A DNA stretch of 8,064 nt from Gammaproteobacteria bacterium (lineage in GTDB: Bacteria; Pseudomonadota; Gammaproteobacteria; UBA9214), in assembly GCA_003454335.1 (NCBI GenBank), contig DMKK01000288.1:1-8064 (forward strand). The letters are read 5' to 3'. The translations under genes were made by a program, and so were the position numbers. Under the pieces are notes generated by a model, which was given only the letters and a program-made list of their open reading frames with translations, was not told the DNA's origin and did no database searches. The first letter of the stretch is position 1. Each line of letters starts with the position of its first letter. Below are positions 1 through 6,060 of the stretch, one piece after another.

Positions 1-806
1 AGGAGCTGCGCGGTATTTCCGGACAGGACGAGTACAGCGACGGCATGGTCGAACACGACCGCCACATCGGCAAGTTTCTCGACAAGCTCGATGAACTCGG
101 CATTGCCGACAACACCATTGTGTTCTATTCCACCGACAACGGCCCGCACATGAATACCTGGCCGGATGCCGCCATGACCCCGTTCCGTGGCGAGAAGAAC
201 ACCAACTGGGAAGGCGGCTGGCGCGTGCCGTCAGCGGTGCGCTGGCCCGGCCACATCAAGGCAGGTGCCTGGTCCAACGCAATCATGCACCACATGGACT
301 GGCTACCCACTTTTCTGGCAGCCGCCGGTGAGCCGGACGTCAAGGAAAAATTGCTGACTGGTCACAGTGCCATCGGCCGTAATTTCAAGGTACATCTTGA
401 TGGCTACAATTTCCTGCCCTACCTGACCGGGGAGTCTGAGGGGGGGCCGCGCAAGGAGATCTTCTACTTCACCGATGACGGTGACCTGTCGGCGCTGCGC
501 TATGATGACTGGAAACTGATCTTCATGGAACAGCGCGCCGAGGCGACTTTCCAGGCATGGATCGAGCCGTTTATACCGCTGCGGGTACCCTATATCGAGA
601 ACCTGCGGCGTGATCCCTATGAGCGTGCACTGATCACATCCAATACCTACTATGACTGGTTGCTGGACCGTGCCTACCTGTTGGTACCGGCACAGGCCTA
701 CGTGGGCAAGTTCCTGGCAACCTTCCAGGAGTTCCCGCCACGCCAGAAGGCCGCCAGCTTCAGCCTCGATCAGGTGATGGAGAAATTGTCACCGCCGGGT
801 GGCTAA
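1..806 (+). CDS. Type I sulfatase (arylsulfatase family), C-terminal part
   Basis: This is the C-terminal part (about 267 residues) of a sulfatase that hydrolyses sulfate esters; the 5' end lies outside the window and the open frame continues to base 3. Visible family marks are the metal-binding Asp-Asn pair in STDNGPH (Asp codon 135-137, Asn 138-140), then TPFRGEK with the conserved Lys at 195-197, directly followed by WEGGWRVPSAVRWPG, the hallmark block before the C-terminal subdomain of the alkaline-phosphatase fold. A later DLSALRYDDWKL strand and the QVMEKL end are also typical. The activating Cys/Ser-x-Pro-x-Arg site, which becomes formylglycine, is in the missing N-terminal half. Catalytic competence, export signal and substrate therefore cannot be judged. 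The stop is TAA at 804-806. Family assignment is firm; arylsulfatase activity itself is inferred. Confidence 0.93.
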   Translation, partial: ELRGISGQDEYSDGMVEHDRHIGKFLDKLDELGIADNTIVFYSTDNGPHMNTWPDAAMTPFRGEKNTNWEGGWRVPSAVRWPGHIKAGAWSNAIMHHMDWLPTFLAAAGEPDVKEKLLTGHSAIGRNFKVHLDGYNFLPYLTGESEGGPRKEIFYFTDDGDLSALRYDDWKLIFMEQRAEATFQAWIEPFIPLRVPYIENLRRDPYERALITSNTYYDWLLDRAYLLVPAQAYVGKFLATFQEFPPRQKAASFSLDQVMEKLSPPGG

Positions 807-819
807 CCTGCATTGCAGT

Positions 820-846
820 GCCTGCCGGGTAGCATACCCGGCGGGC
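820..846 (+). other. Strong intergenic hairpin after the sulfatase gene
   Basis: An inverted repeat with arms 820-831 (GCCTGCCGGGTA) and 835-846 (TACCCGGCGGGC) forms a 12-bp stem with a single G-T wobble and a 3-base loop. It begins 14 bases after the sulfatase stop. No T-run follows (the next bases are ACATTAATCAA), so it is not a classical intrinsic terminator. It could be a 3' mRNA-stabilising hairpin, an attenuating structure before the lipoprotein gene, or a dispersed palindrome. Confidence 0.55.
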
Positions 847-865
847 ACATTAATCAATGTAATCC

Positions 866-871
866 GGAGAG
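866..871 (+). promoter_or_regulatory. Ribosome binding site fixing the lipoprotein start
   Basis: GGAGAG lies 8 bases before the ATG at 880. The alternative upstream ATG at 799 overlaps the end of the sulfatase gene, has no such site and would put 27 extra residues in front of a perfect lipoprotein signal. This decides the start at 880. Confidence 0.75.
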
Positions 872-879
872 TACACAAC

Positions 880-1053
880 ATGAAAGTATGTCTGCTGATT
901 GCAGTGCTGGTCGTTGCCGGCTGTAGCACCGACAGTTACTACAGAGGCAATACCCGGGTAACCGTGAAGCGCATTATCGGTATCCCGTACCTGGAAAAAG
1001 AGGAAACTGTCAAAAGAAAGCAACCGGGCTCGGATTCTGTTCCGGTGCAGTAA
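880..1053 (+). CDS. Small putative lipoprotein of unknown function
   Basis: A 57-residue protein with a lipoprotein signal peptide: Met-Lys, a hydrophobic stretch (residues 3-13) and the lipobox Val-Ala-Gly-Cys ending at Cys15. Signal peptidase II should cleave before Cys15, leaving a lipidated 43-residue mature protein. Ser at +2 predicts sorting to the outer membrane by the usual Lol rule. The mature part is rich in Lys, Arg and Thr (RVTVKRIIGIPYLEKEETVKRK) and ends in a flexible PVQ tail; no domain is recognised. It lies between the sulfatase and the HAD phosphatase on the same strand, 73 bases after the former and 97 before the latter. It may be co-transcribed, though the hairpin at 820-846 intervenes. 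The gene is probably real because of its clear RBS and lipobox; its role is unknown. Confidence 0.75.
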   Translation: MKVCLLIAVLVVAGCSTDSYYRGNTRVTVKRIIGIPYLEKEETVKRKQPGSDSVPVQ

Positions 1054-1150
1054 CCCTCCTGTCCGCCAGGCCAAACTGGCATGGCCGCATGAGCTGTGTA
1101 CTTTATCGCTATTGCGTGTAATAACAAAAACTTTTATAGAGAGAATAACC

Positions 1151-2158
1151 ATGTTCAATTACAAATTGCTCGGTACTGTAATGCTGGTAGCGTTCCTGTG
1201 GGTGCAGAGTGTGCCGCAAGTCATGGCTGACGGCGCGCCGGACCCGCTGCCTTCCTGGAAGACGGGTCCGGTGAAGGCCAGCATTATTAATTTCGTGAGT
1301 GCGGTGACCGACGCGACAGGCACTGTTTATGTACCACCCGCTGAACGTATCGCGACCTTTGACAACGACGGTACGCTCTGGTCAGAGCGGCCGGTGTATT
1401 TCCAGTTACTCTTTGCTATCGACCGCATCAAGGCACTGGCGCCGCAGCATCCGGAATGGAAGACACAGCAGCCGTTCAAGGCCGTGCTGGAGAACGACAT
1501 GGATGCGCTTGCAGATGCGGGAGAGAAGGGCTTGCTGCAACTGGTAATGGCCTCCCATGCCGGTATGACCACGGCGGAGTTTTCACAAATTGTTACGGAC
1601 TGGCTGGCGAGCGCACAACACCCGCGTTTCAAGCGGCCCTATACGGACCTGGTGTACCAGCCCATGCTGGAACTGCTGGACTACCTGCGCGCCAATGGCT
1701 TCAAGACCTTCATTGTTTCCGGTGGCGGTATCGAGTTCATGCGCCCCTGGGTCGAATCAGTCTATGGTATCCCGCCAGAGCAGGTGGTTGGCAGCAGCAT
1801 CAAGACACAGTTTGAAATACGTGACGGGGTACCGGTACTGGTACGCCTGCCCGAGGTCAATTTCATCGATGACAAGGCAGGCAAGCCGGTCGGCATTAAC
1901 GAGTATATTGGCCGTCGTCCCATCGCTGCCTTCGGTAACTCCGACGGCGACTTGCAGATGCTGCAGTGGACCGCGGCCGGTGACAGCCCCCGGCTCATGC
2001 TGATTGTGCACCACACCGATGCTGACCGGGAGTGGGCCTATGACCGTGACTCGCATGTGGGTCGACTGGACAAGGCGCTGGTCGAGGCAGACAAACACGG
2101 TTGGACGGTAGTCGATATGGAGCAGGACTGGAAACAGATCTACCCGGCAGGTGAATAA
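1151..2158 (+). CDS. Exported HAD-superfamily phosphatase
   Basis: A 335-residue haloacid-dehalogenase-type hydrolase, related to the phosphoserine-phosphatase-like branch. Motif I is FDNDGT (residues 70-75; nucleophile Asp71, acid/base Asp73). Motif II is the Ser190 of TFIVSGGG. Lys242 in the DDKAGKP segment is a candidate for motif III. Motif IV is GNSDGD (262-267). A helical cap domain of about 100 residues sits between motifs I and II. Residues 1-26 form a signal peptide (Lys5, hydrophobic core, cleavage expected after Val-Met-Ala26), so the enzyme should act in the periplasm. The start at 1151 is preferred over an upstream in-frame ATG (1112) because AGAGAGA lies 6 bases before it and the signal peptide then begins correctly. 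Substrate is unknown; hydrolysis of a phosphate monoester is inferred from the family. Its neighbours are also envelope proteins. Confidence 0.88.
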   Translation: MFNYKLLGTVMLVAFLWVQSVPQVMADGAPDPLPSWKTGPVKASIINFVSAVTDATGTVYVPPAERIATFDNDGTLWSERPVYFQLLFAIDRIKALAPQHPEWKTQQPFKAVLENDMDALADAGEKGLLQLVMASHAGMTTAEFSQIVTDWLASAQHPRFKRPYTDLVYQPMLELLDYLRANGFKTFIVSGGGIEFMRPWVESVYGIPPEQVVGSSIKTQFEIRDGVPVLVRLPEVNFIDDKAGKPVGINEYIGRRPIAAFGNSDGDLQMLQWTAAGDSPRLMLIVHHTDADREWAYDRDSHVGRLDKALVEADKHGWTVVDMEQDWKQIYPAGE

Positions 2159-2165
2159 TCAAACT

Positions 2166-2251
2166 GTAGGATGGGTAAAGGAGCGAAGCGACGTACCCAT
2201 CAAGTACAATGTGCTTGCCCTGATGGGTACGCTGCGCTTTACCCATCCTAC
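2166..2251. repeat. Paired palindromic repeat (BIME-like), GTAG/CTAC ends
   Basis: An 86-base composite palindrome lies 8 bases after the HAD stop. The outer arms match perfectly for 15 bases: GTAGGATGGGTAAAG (2166-2180) and CTTTACCCATCCTAC (2237-2251). Each half is itself a hairpin: GATGGGTA (2170-2177) with TACCCATC (2194-2201), and GATGGGTA (2222-2229) with TACCCATC (2240-2247). The two hairpins stand in opposite orientation around a 20-base spacer. A GTAG tetranucleotide at the foot of each hairpin is the layout known for REP elements mobilised by RAYT (TnpA-REP) transposases, and an inverted pair resembles a BIME. The copy number elsewhere in the genome cannot be seen here. No transposase is encoded in the window. 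Confidence 0.85.
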
Positions 2252-4532
2252 TTACTGTGGGAGCGCCGTCCCCGGCGCGAATGTTTTTTCATTCACACTG
2301 CCTGTCTTGCTGCTGTTGTTGCTCCACTCCTGGCCGGCCATTGCCGGCGATGCGGACAGCCGTCCGGACTTCGTCGGACGGCAGGTCGGTGCCAGTTGCC
2401 ATGCGGCACAGGAAGAACTCTGGCAGGAATCCCACCATGACCTCGCCATGCAGGAAGCGACTGCCACAACTGTACTGGGCGATTTTAATGACAGGGAGTT
2501 TACCCATGCCGGGACGAGCAGCCGGTTTTTCAGGAAAGACGACCGTTTCATGGTGCGTACCGACGGCCCGGATGGCAAGCTGACTGATTACGAAATCAAG
2601 TACACCTTCGGTGTTGCGCCGCTGCAGCAGTACCTGATTGAGTTCCCCGGCGGCCGGCTGCAGGCCCTGAGCATTGCCTGGGATGCCCGGCCGCAGGCAC
2701 AGGGCGGGCAGCGCTGGTTTCACCTCTATCCCGATGAACAGATTACCCATGATGATGAATTGCACTGGACCGGGCTGAACCAGAACTGGAACAATATGTG
2801 TGCCGAGTGCCACTCGACGCATTTGCAAAAAAACTACGACCCGCTGCAGAAAAGCTTCGACACGCGCTGGTCGGAAATCGATGTCTCCTGCGAGGCCTGC
2901 CACGGGCCCGGTGCGCTGCATGTGGACTGGGCAAACAAAAAGCCCGGCTGGGAAAAACAGGCCGGCAGCAAGGGGCTGACCATTGCACTCAATGAACGCC
3001 AGGGCGTGCACTGGCAGCCGGATGCCAACACCGGTACCGCCAGCCGCAGCAAACCCCGCCAGGGCAGTGCGGAGATCGAAATGTGTGCCCGCTGTCATGC
3101 ACGCCGCAGTGTCATTTCCGGCGGTTATGTGCACAGCGAACCGTTGCTGGACCATTACCTGCCGCGGCTGCTGGATGCCGGTATGTATTATCCCGATGGC
3201 CAGATCGAGGACGAGGTGTATGTTTATGGATCGTTCCTGCAGAGCCGCATGCATCAGGCCGGTGTCACCTGCAGCGATTGCCACGACCCGCACAGTCTGC
3301 AGTTGCGACAACCCGGCAGCGGTGTGTGCCTGCAGTGCCATGCAGCAAACAAGTTCGCCACCACGGCACACCACTTTCACAAGCCGGATGCAGCAGGCGC
3401 GAGTTGTGTGGAATGCCACATGCCGCCGCGTGACTACATGGTGGTAGACCCGCGCCATGACCACAGCTTCCGTATCCCGCGGCCGGACCAGTCGGTCACA
3501 CTGGGCACGCCGAATGCCTGTAACAACTGCCACACGGACAAGAGTCCGCAGTGGGCCGCGACACAGGTGCAGGACTGGTACGGTCAGGTGCCGCAGGGCT
3601 TGCAGAACTGGGCCGAAACTTTTGCGGCCACCCGCAACGGGGATCCCCGTACCGGCGAGTCACTGTTACAGCTGATACGGGATAGCGATACCCCGGCTAT
3701 TGCCCGGGCAACCGCGCTGTCGCAGGTCGGCCCCTATCTGAATGCACAATCCCTGGATGTGCTGACACAGGGCCTGTGGGATGACGACCCGGGCGTGCGT
3801 GCTGCCACGATGGGAATGCTGGAACAGTTGCCTGCCGGACTACGGGTACAGCTGGCGTTTCCGTTTCTGGAAGACGATGTGCGTGCAGTGCGTATTGAAG
3901 CAGCACGGGTGCTGTCCGCCACGCCGGCAGGTGACCTGGACGACAAGCAGCAGGCGTTGCTGGAGCAGGGCATCGAGGAATTTATCGATTCACAGCTGGC
4001 CAGTGCCGAGCGCCCCGAGGCGCAGACCAATCTGGGCAACCTGTATGCCGCGCGGGGGCAACTGCTACAGGCAGAGCACGCCTACCGGACGGCTATCGAG
4101 CTGAACCCGGCGTACACACCGGCCTGGGTCAACCTTGCCGATTATTACCGTGGCCGTCAGGATGAAGCAGCGGCAGAAAAGACCCTGCGTGAGGCCATCG
4201 CCGGCATGCCGGCTGTTGCCGACCTGCATTATGCCCTGGGGCTGTCACTGATACGGCAGCAGCAGGCGGAGGCGGCGGTCACCGAGCTGCAACAGGCCAC
4301 CACCCTGAATCCTGACAGTGCCCGTTATATCTACGTGTATGCCGTGGCGTTGAATTCGACCGGCAAACCGGACGAGGCCCTGCTGGTCTTGCAGGGCGCG
4401 CACAATCGCTTCCCGAACGATACGGATATTCTGGGTGCATTGATTGCCTTCAACCGGGACCAGGGCAATAGCGAGGCTGCCAGCCGCTATACGAAAAAGC
4501 TGCAGGCCCTGTTGCCATCAGCACCACGCTAG
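2223..4532 (+). CDS. Exported multihaem cytochrome c with HEAT-like and TPR repeats
   Basis: A large periplasmic c-type cytochrome. Seven canonical Cys-x-x-Cys-His haem sites are at 2799, 2889, 3084, 3270, 3327, 3405 and 3519. An eighth site, at 2388, reads Gly-Ala-Ser-Cys-His and lacks the first Cys. Blocks such as NWNNMCAECHSTHLQKNYD, VSCEACHGPG and GVTCSDCHDPHSL match a widespread family of doubled-CxxCH proteins with TPR tails. Bases about 3690-3960 encode HEAT-like helices, and about 4010-4530 encode four or so TPR units (for example LGNLYAARGQLLQAEHAYRTA). A hydrophobic run (LPVLLLLLL) followed by WPAIAG gives an export signal. The start is uncertain. The frame is open back to a GTG at 2151 that overlaps the HAD stop. 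The next in-frame starts (GTG 2211, ATG 2223) lie inside or beside the palindromic repeat without a ribosome site; ATG 2223 is given as a compromise. The natural start may be 2281 with a one-base frame change. Electron transfer is inferred; the partner and substrate are unknown. Confidence 0.85.
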   Translation: MGTLRFTHPTYCGSAVPGANVFSFTLPVLLLLLLHSWPAIAGDADSRPDFVGRQVGASCHAAQEELWQESHHDLAMQEATATTVLGDFNDREFTHAGTSSRFFRKDDRFMVRTDGPDGKLTDYEIKYTFGVAPLQQYLIEFPGGRLQALSIAWDARPQAQGGQRWFHLYPDEQITHDDELHWTGLNQNWNNMCAECHSTHLQKNYDPLQKSFDTRWSEIDVSCEACHGPGALHVDWANKKPGWEKQAGSKGLTIALNERQGVHWQPDANTGTASRSKPRQGSAEIEMCARCHARRSVISGGYVHSEPLLDHYLPRLLDAGMYYPDGQIEDEVYVYGSFLQSRMHQAGVTCSDCHDPHSLQLRQPGSGVCLQCHAANKFATTAHHFHKPDAAGASCVECHMPPRDYMVVDPRHDHSFRIPRPDQSVTLGTPNACNNCHTDKSPQWAATQVQDWYGQVPQGLQNWAETFAATRNGDPRTGESLLQLIRDSDTPAIARATALSQVGPYLNAQSLDVLTQGLWDDDPGVRAATMGMLEQLPAGLRVQLAFPFLEDDVRAVRIEAARVLSATPAGDLDDKQQALLEQGIEEFIDSQLASAERPEAQTNLGNLYAARGQLLQAEHAYRTAIELNPAYTPAWVNLADYYRGRQDEAAAEKTLREAIAGMPAVADLHYALGLSLIRQQQAEAAVTELQQATTLNPDSARYIYVYAVALNSTGKPDEALLVLQGAHNRFPNDTDILGALIAFNRDQGNSEAASRYTKKLQALLPSAPR
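2257..2280. repeat. Second REP-like hairpin, GGAG plus GC-rich stem
   Basis: GTGGGAG is followed by a 6-bp perfect stem, GCGCCG (2263-2268) with CGGCGC (2273-2278), around the loop TCCC. The design (GGAG at the foot of a short GC-rich hairpin) is that of REP sequences in pseudomonads and relatives. It abuts the paired repeat after 5 bases and ends immediately before the ATG at 2281. It may also present GGGAG (2259-2263) as a distant ribosome site, but 17 bases is too far for efficient initiation. Confidence 0.6.
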
Positions 4533-4603
4533 CTACCTATCCGGGCGACAATTTTTAATTTGTCTCTGGCTTAAGTCGGGCGTGTTGCGGCGTTATCCTG
4601 TGT

Positions 4604-4637
4604 CAGGAAATATCAAATGATAATTTTCCTGTTTTTT
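4604..4637 (+). terminator. Intrinsic terminator after the cytochrome gene
   Basis: CAGGAAA (4604-4610) pairs with TTTCCTG (4625-4631). The stem continues as TATC (4611-4614) with GATA (4619-4622) around the loop AAAT, with a 2-base bulge on the right arm. Six T follow immediately (4632-4637). It is 72 bases past the cytochrome stop and 12 bases before the -35 box of the ATP synthase promoter, so it should separate the two transcription units. The stem is AT-rich and so of moderate strength. Confidence 0.7.
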
Positions 4638-4649
4638 CCCCTGATTTCA

Positions 4650-4679
4650 TTGACCCCTTACATAGAGTCTATTTATAAT
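4650..4679 (+). promoter_or_regulatory. Sigma-70 promoter of the ATP synthase operon
   Basis: TTGACC (4650-4655; five of six consensus bases) and TATAAT (4674-4679; perfect) are separated by 18 bases. Transcription would start near 4686, giving a leader of about 40 bases before atpI. The rest of the 196-base gap (4533-4728) holds the terminator just upstream and otherwise no gene. No operator could be recognised. Confidence 0.8.
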
Positions 4680-4728
4680 CCCCGGCTCACTGTGGAGGCA
4701 TGTAGTGTAATCCACGGGTTGACGAGCC

Positions 4729-5145
4729 ATGGCGGCCCGCCTGCTGCCTGCTCGTAATGGGCTGATCAGTAAAGTAATTATGGCGAATTTAGCAAGGGAT
4801 GCCCGTAAGTTACTGGTACTCCAGTTGCTACTGCTAGCCGTTACCTCCGCAGTCTTTTTCGTACGCTACGGCGGTTTTCAGGCCGGGTCAGTCTGGGGGG
4901 GCGGAGTAATAGCCATCGCCCATACCCTGTTGCTGGAGTGGCGGCGCGGGTGCGCCGACAGCGGCCGTGCCCTGACGGGTGGTGAAAGTCTCCGCTTGCT
5001 GTATAGGACGGCGCTGGAACGCTTCGTGCTGGTTATCCTGTTATTTGCACTGGCGTTGGGGGTATTGCAACTGGACCCGGCAGCACTGATAGCGGGATTT
5101 ATCGCGGGCCAGGTGGCCCTGATAGTTACTAGAATTTATAATTAA
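4729..5145 (+). CDS. atpI: ATP synthase subunit I (accessory/assembly protein)
   Basis: A small integral membrane protein of 138 residues, the usual first gene of bacterial atp operons. It is not part of the mature enzyme; family members are thought to assist Fo/c-ring assembly or Mg2+ supply. Four hydrophobic segments are visible at about residues 28-46, 52-70, 97-113 and 118-135. The charged loop between the second and third (EWRRGCADSGR) and a conserved-type helix (LLYRTALERFVLVILLF) fit the family. Sequence conservation in this family is low, so the call leans on position directly before atpB and on topology. The start is uncertain: ATG 4729 and ATG 4780 (MANLARDARKLL) are both in frame and neither has a good ribosome site. 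The shorter form would be 121 residues and still keep all four segments. Confidence 0.8.
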   Translation: MAARLLPARNGLISKVIMANLARDARKLLVLQLLLLAVTSAVFFVRYGGFQAGSVWGGGVIAIAHTLLLEWRRGCADSGRALTGGESLRLLYRTALERFVLVILLFALALGVLQLDPAALIAGFIAGQVALIVTRIYN

Positions 5146-5165
5146 TTTATAAAAACGGGATAGTT

Positions 5166-6008
5166 ATGTCGGGCGAAGTCCTTACTTCAGCTGATTATAT
5201 CAGCCACCACTTGCAGAACCTGACCTTTGGTCAGCACCCGGATGGTAGCTGGGGCATTGCCCATGGCGCCGAGGCGGCCAGCGAGATGGGTTTCTGGGCT
5301 TTCCATGTCGATACGCTGGGTTTTTCCATCGGTTTGGGTGTGATGTTTCTGTATATCTTTCACCGTGTTGCCAAACAGGCAACCGCCGATGCCCCAAGTG
5401 GTCTGCAGAACTTCGCCGAGTGGGTGGTCGAGTTTATCGAAGACACCGTGAAGGGCTCGTTCAGTGGCCGTAATCCCCTCATTGCACCGCTGGCGTTCAC
5501 CATCTTCATCTGGATCTTCCTGATGAACTTCATGGACCTGATTGCTGTGGATTTTCTGCCGCATCTGGCCGGGATGATCGGCATACCTTATCTCAGGGTG
5601 GTACCGACGGCTGATCCGAACGCCACCCTCGGCATGGCCTTCGGCGTGTTCTTCCTGATTTTGTACTACAGCTTCAAGATCAAGGGGCCGGGCGGATTTT
5701 TTAGTGAACTGGCATTCCAGCCGTTTGGCAAACTGGGTCTACCTGTCAACCTGCTGCTGGAAGGCGTCAACCTGATCGCCAAGCCTATATCACTGGCACT
5801 GCGTCTGTTCGGTAACATGTATGCCGGTGAAATGATCTTTATCCTGATCGCCATCATGTACAGTGGCGGCCTGGTGCTTGGCGCCTTCGGCGGGTTGTTG
5901 CAGATCGGCTGGGCAATCTTCCACATTCTTATTATTACCTTGCAGGCGTTCATCTTCATGACACTGACCATCGTGTACCTGGACATGGCGTCTCAGGAAC
6001 ATCACTGA
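5166..6008 (+). CDS. atpB: ATP synthase Fo subunit a
   Basis: The stationary proton-channel subunit of Fo, 280 residues (271 in E. coli), in the inner membrane. The essential Arg213 lies in SLALRLFGNMYAGE and corresponds to E. coli Arg210. Glu222, His253 and Gln260 match Glu219, His245 and Gln252 by spacing and by the conserved C-terminal block WAIFHILIITLQAFIFM. The N-terminus contains YISHHLQNLTFG, typical of gammaproteobacterial subunit a. Several transmembrane helices are evident. The ATG at 5166 follows ACGGGA by about five bases, and the gene starts 20 bases after atpI, consistent with one operon. Nothing indicates loss of function. Confidence 0.98.
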   Translation: MSGEVLTSADYISHHLQNLTFGQHPDGSWGIAHGAEAASEMGFWAFHVDTLGFSIGLGVMFLYIFHRVAKQATADAPSGLQNFAEWVVEFIEDTVKGSFSGRNPLIAPLAFTIFIWIFLMNFMDLIAVDFLPHLAGMIGIPYLRVVPTADPNATLGMAFGVFFLILYYSFKIKGPGGFFSELAFQPFGKLGLPVNLLLEGVNLIAKPISLALRLFGNMYAGEMIFILIAIMYSGGLVLGAFGGLLQIGWAIFHILIITLQAFIFMTLTIVYLDMASQEHH

Positions 6009-6060
6009 TTTTTTATACTTGAATTTTTACAATCGAACAGCACGTTACTAGGAGAGAAAC

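Noticed and set aside
799..882. Longer version of the lipoprotein gene starting at ATG 799
   Set aside because: It would overlap the sulfatase end, has no ribosome site and would bury the lipoprotein signal 27 residues inside.
1065..1080. Small hairpin GCCAG/CTGGC between the lipoprotein and HAD genes
   Set aside because: Only 5 base pairs with no T-run; expected by chance in GC-rich DNA.
1112..1150. Upstream ATG extension of the HAD phosphatase
   Set aside because: It would add 13 residues before the signal peptide and lacks the ribosome site seen before ATG 1151.
2289..3533. Long open frame on the minus strand (414 codons) opposite the cytochrome gene
   Set aside because: It mirrors the GC-rich codon bias of the real gene; the product shows no recognisable domain, while the + strand carries haem motifs throughout.
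4547..4564. AT-rich palindrome GACAA...TTGTC after the cytochrome stop
   Set aside because: A 5-bp outer stem with a mismatch is too weak to be a terminator; the structure at 4604-4637 fits much better.
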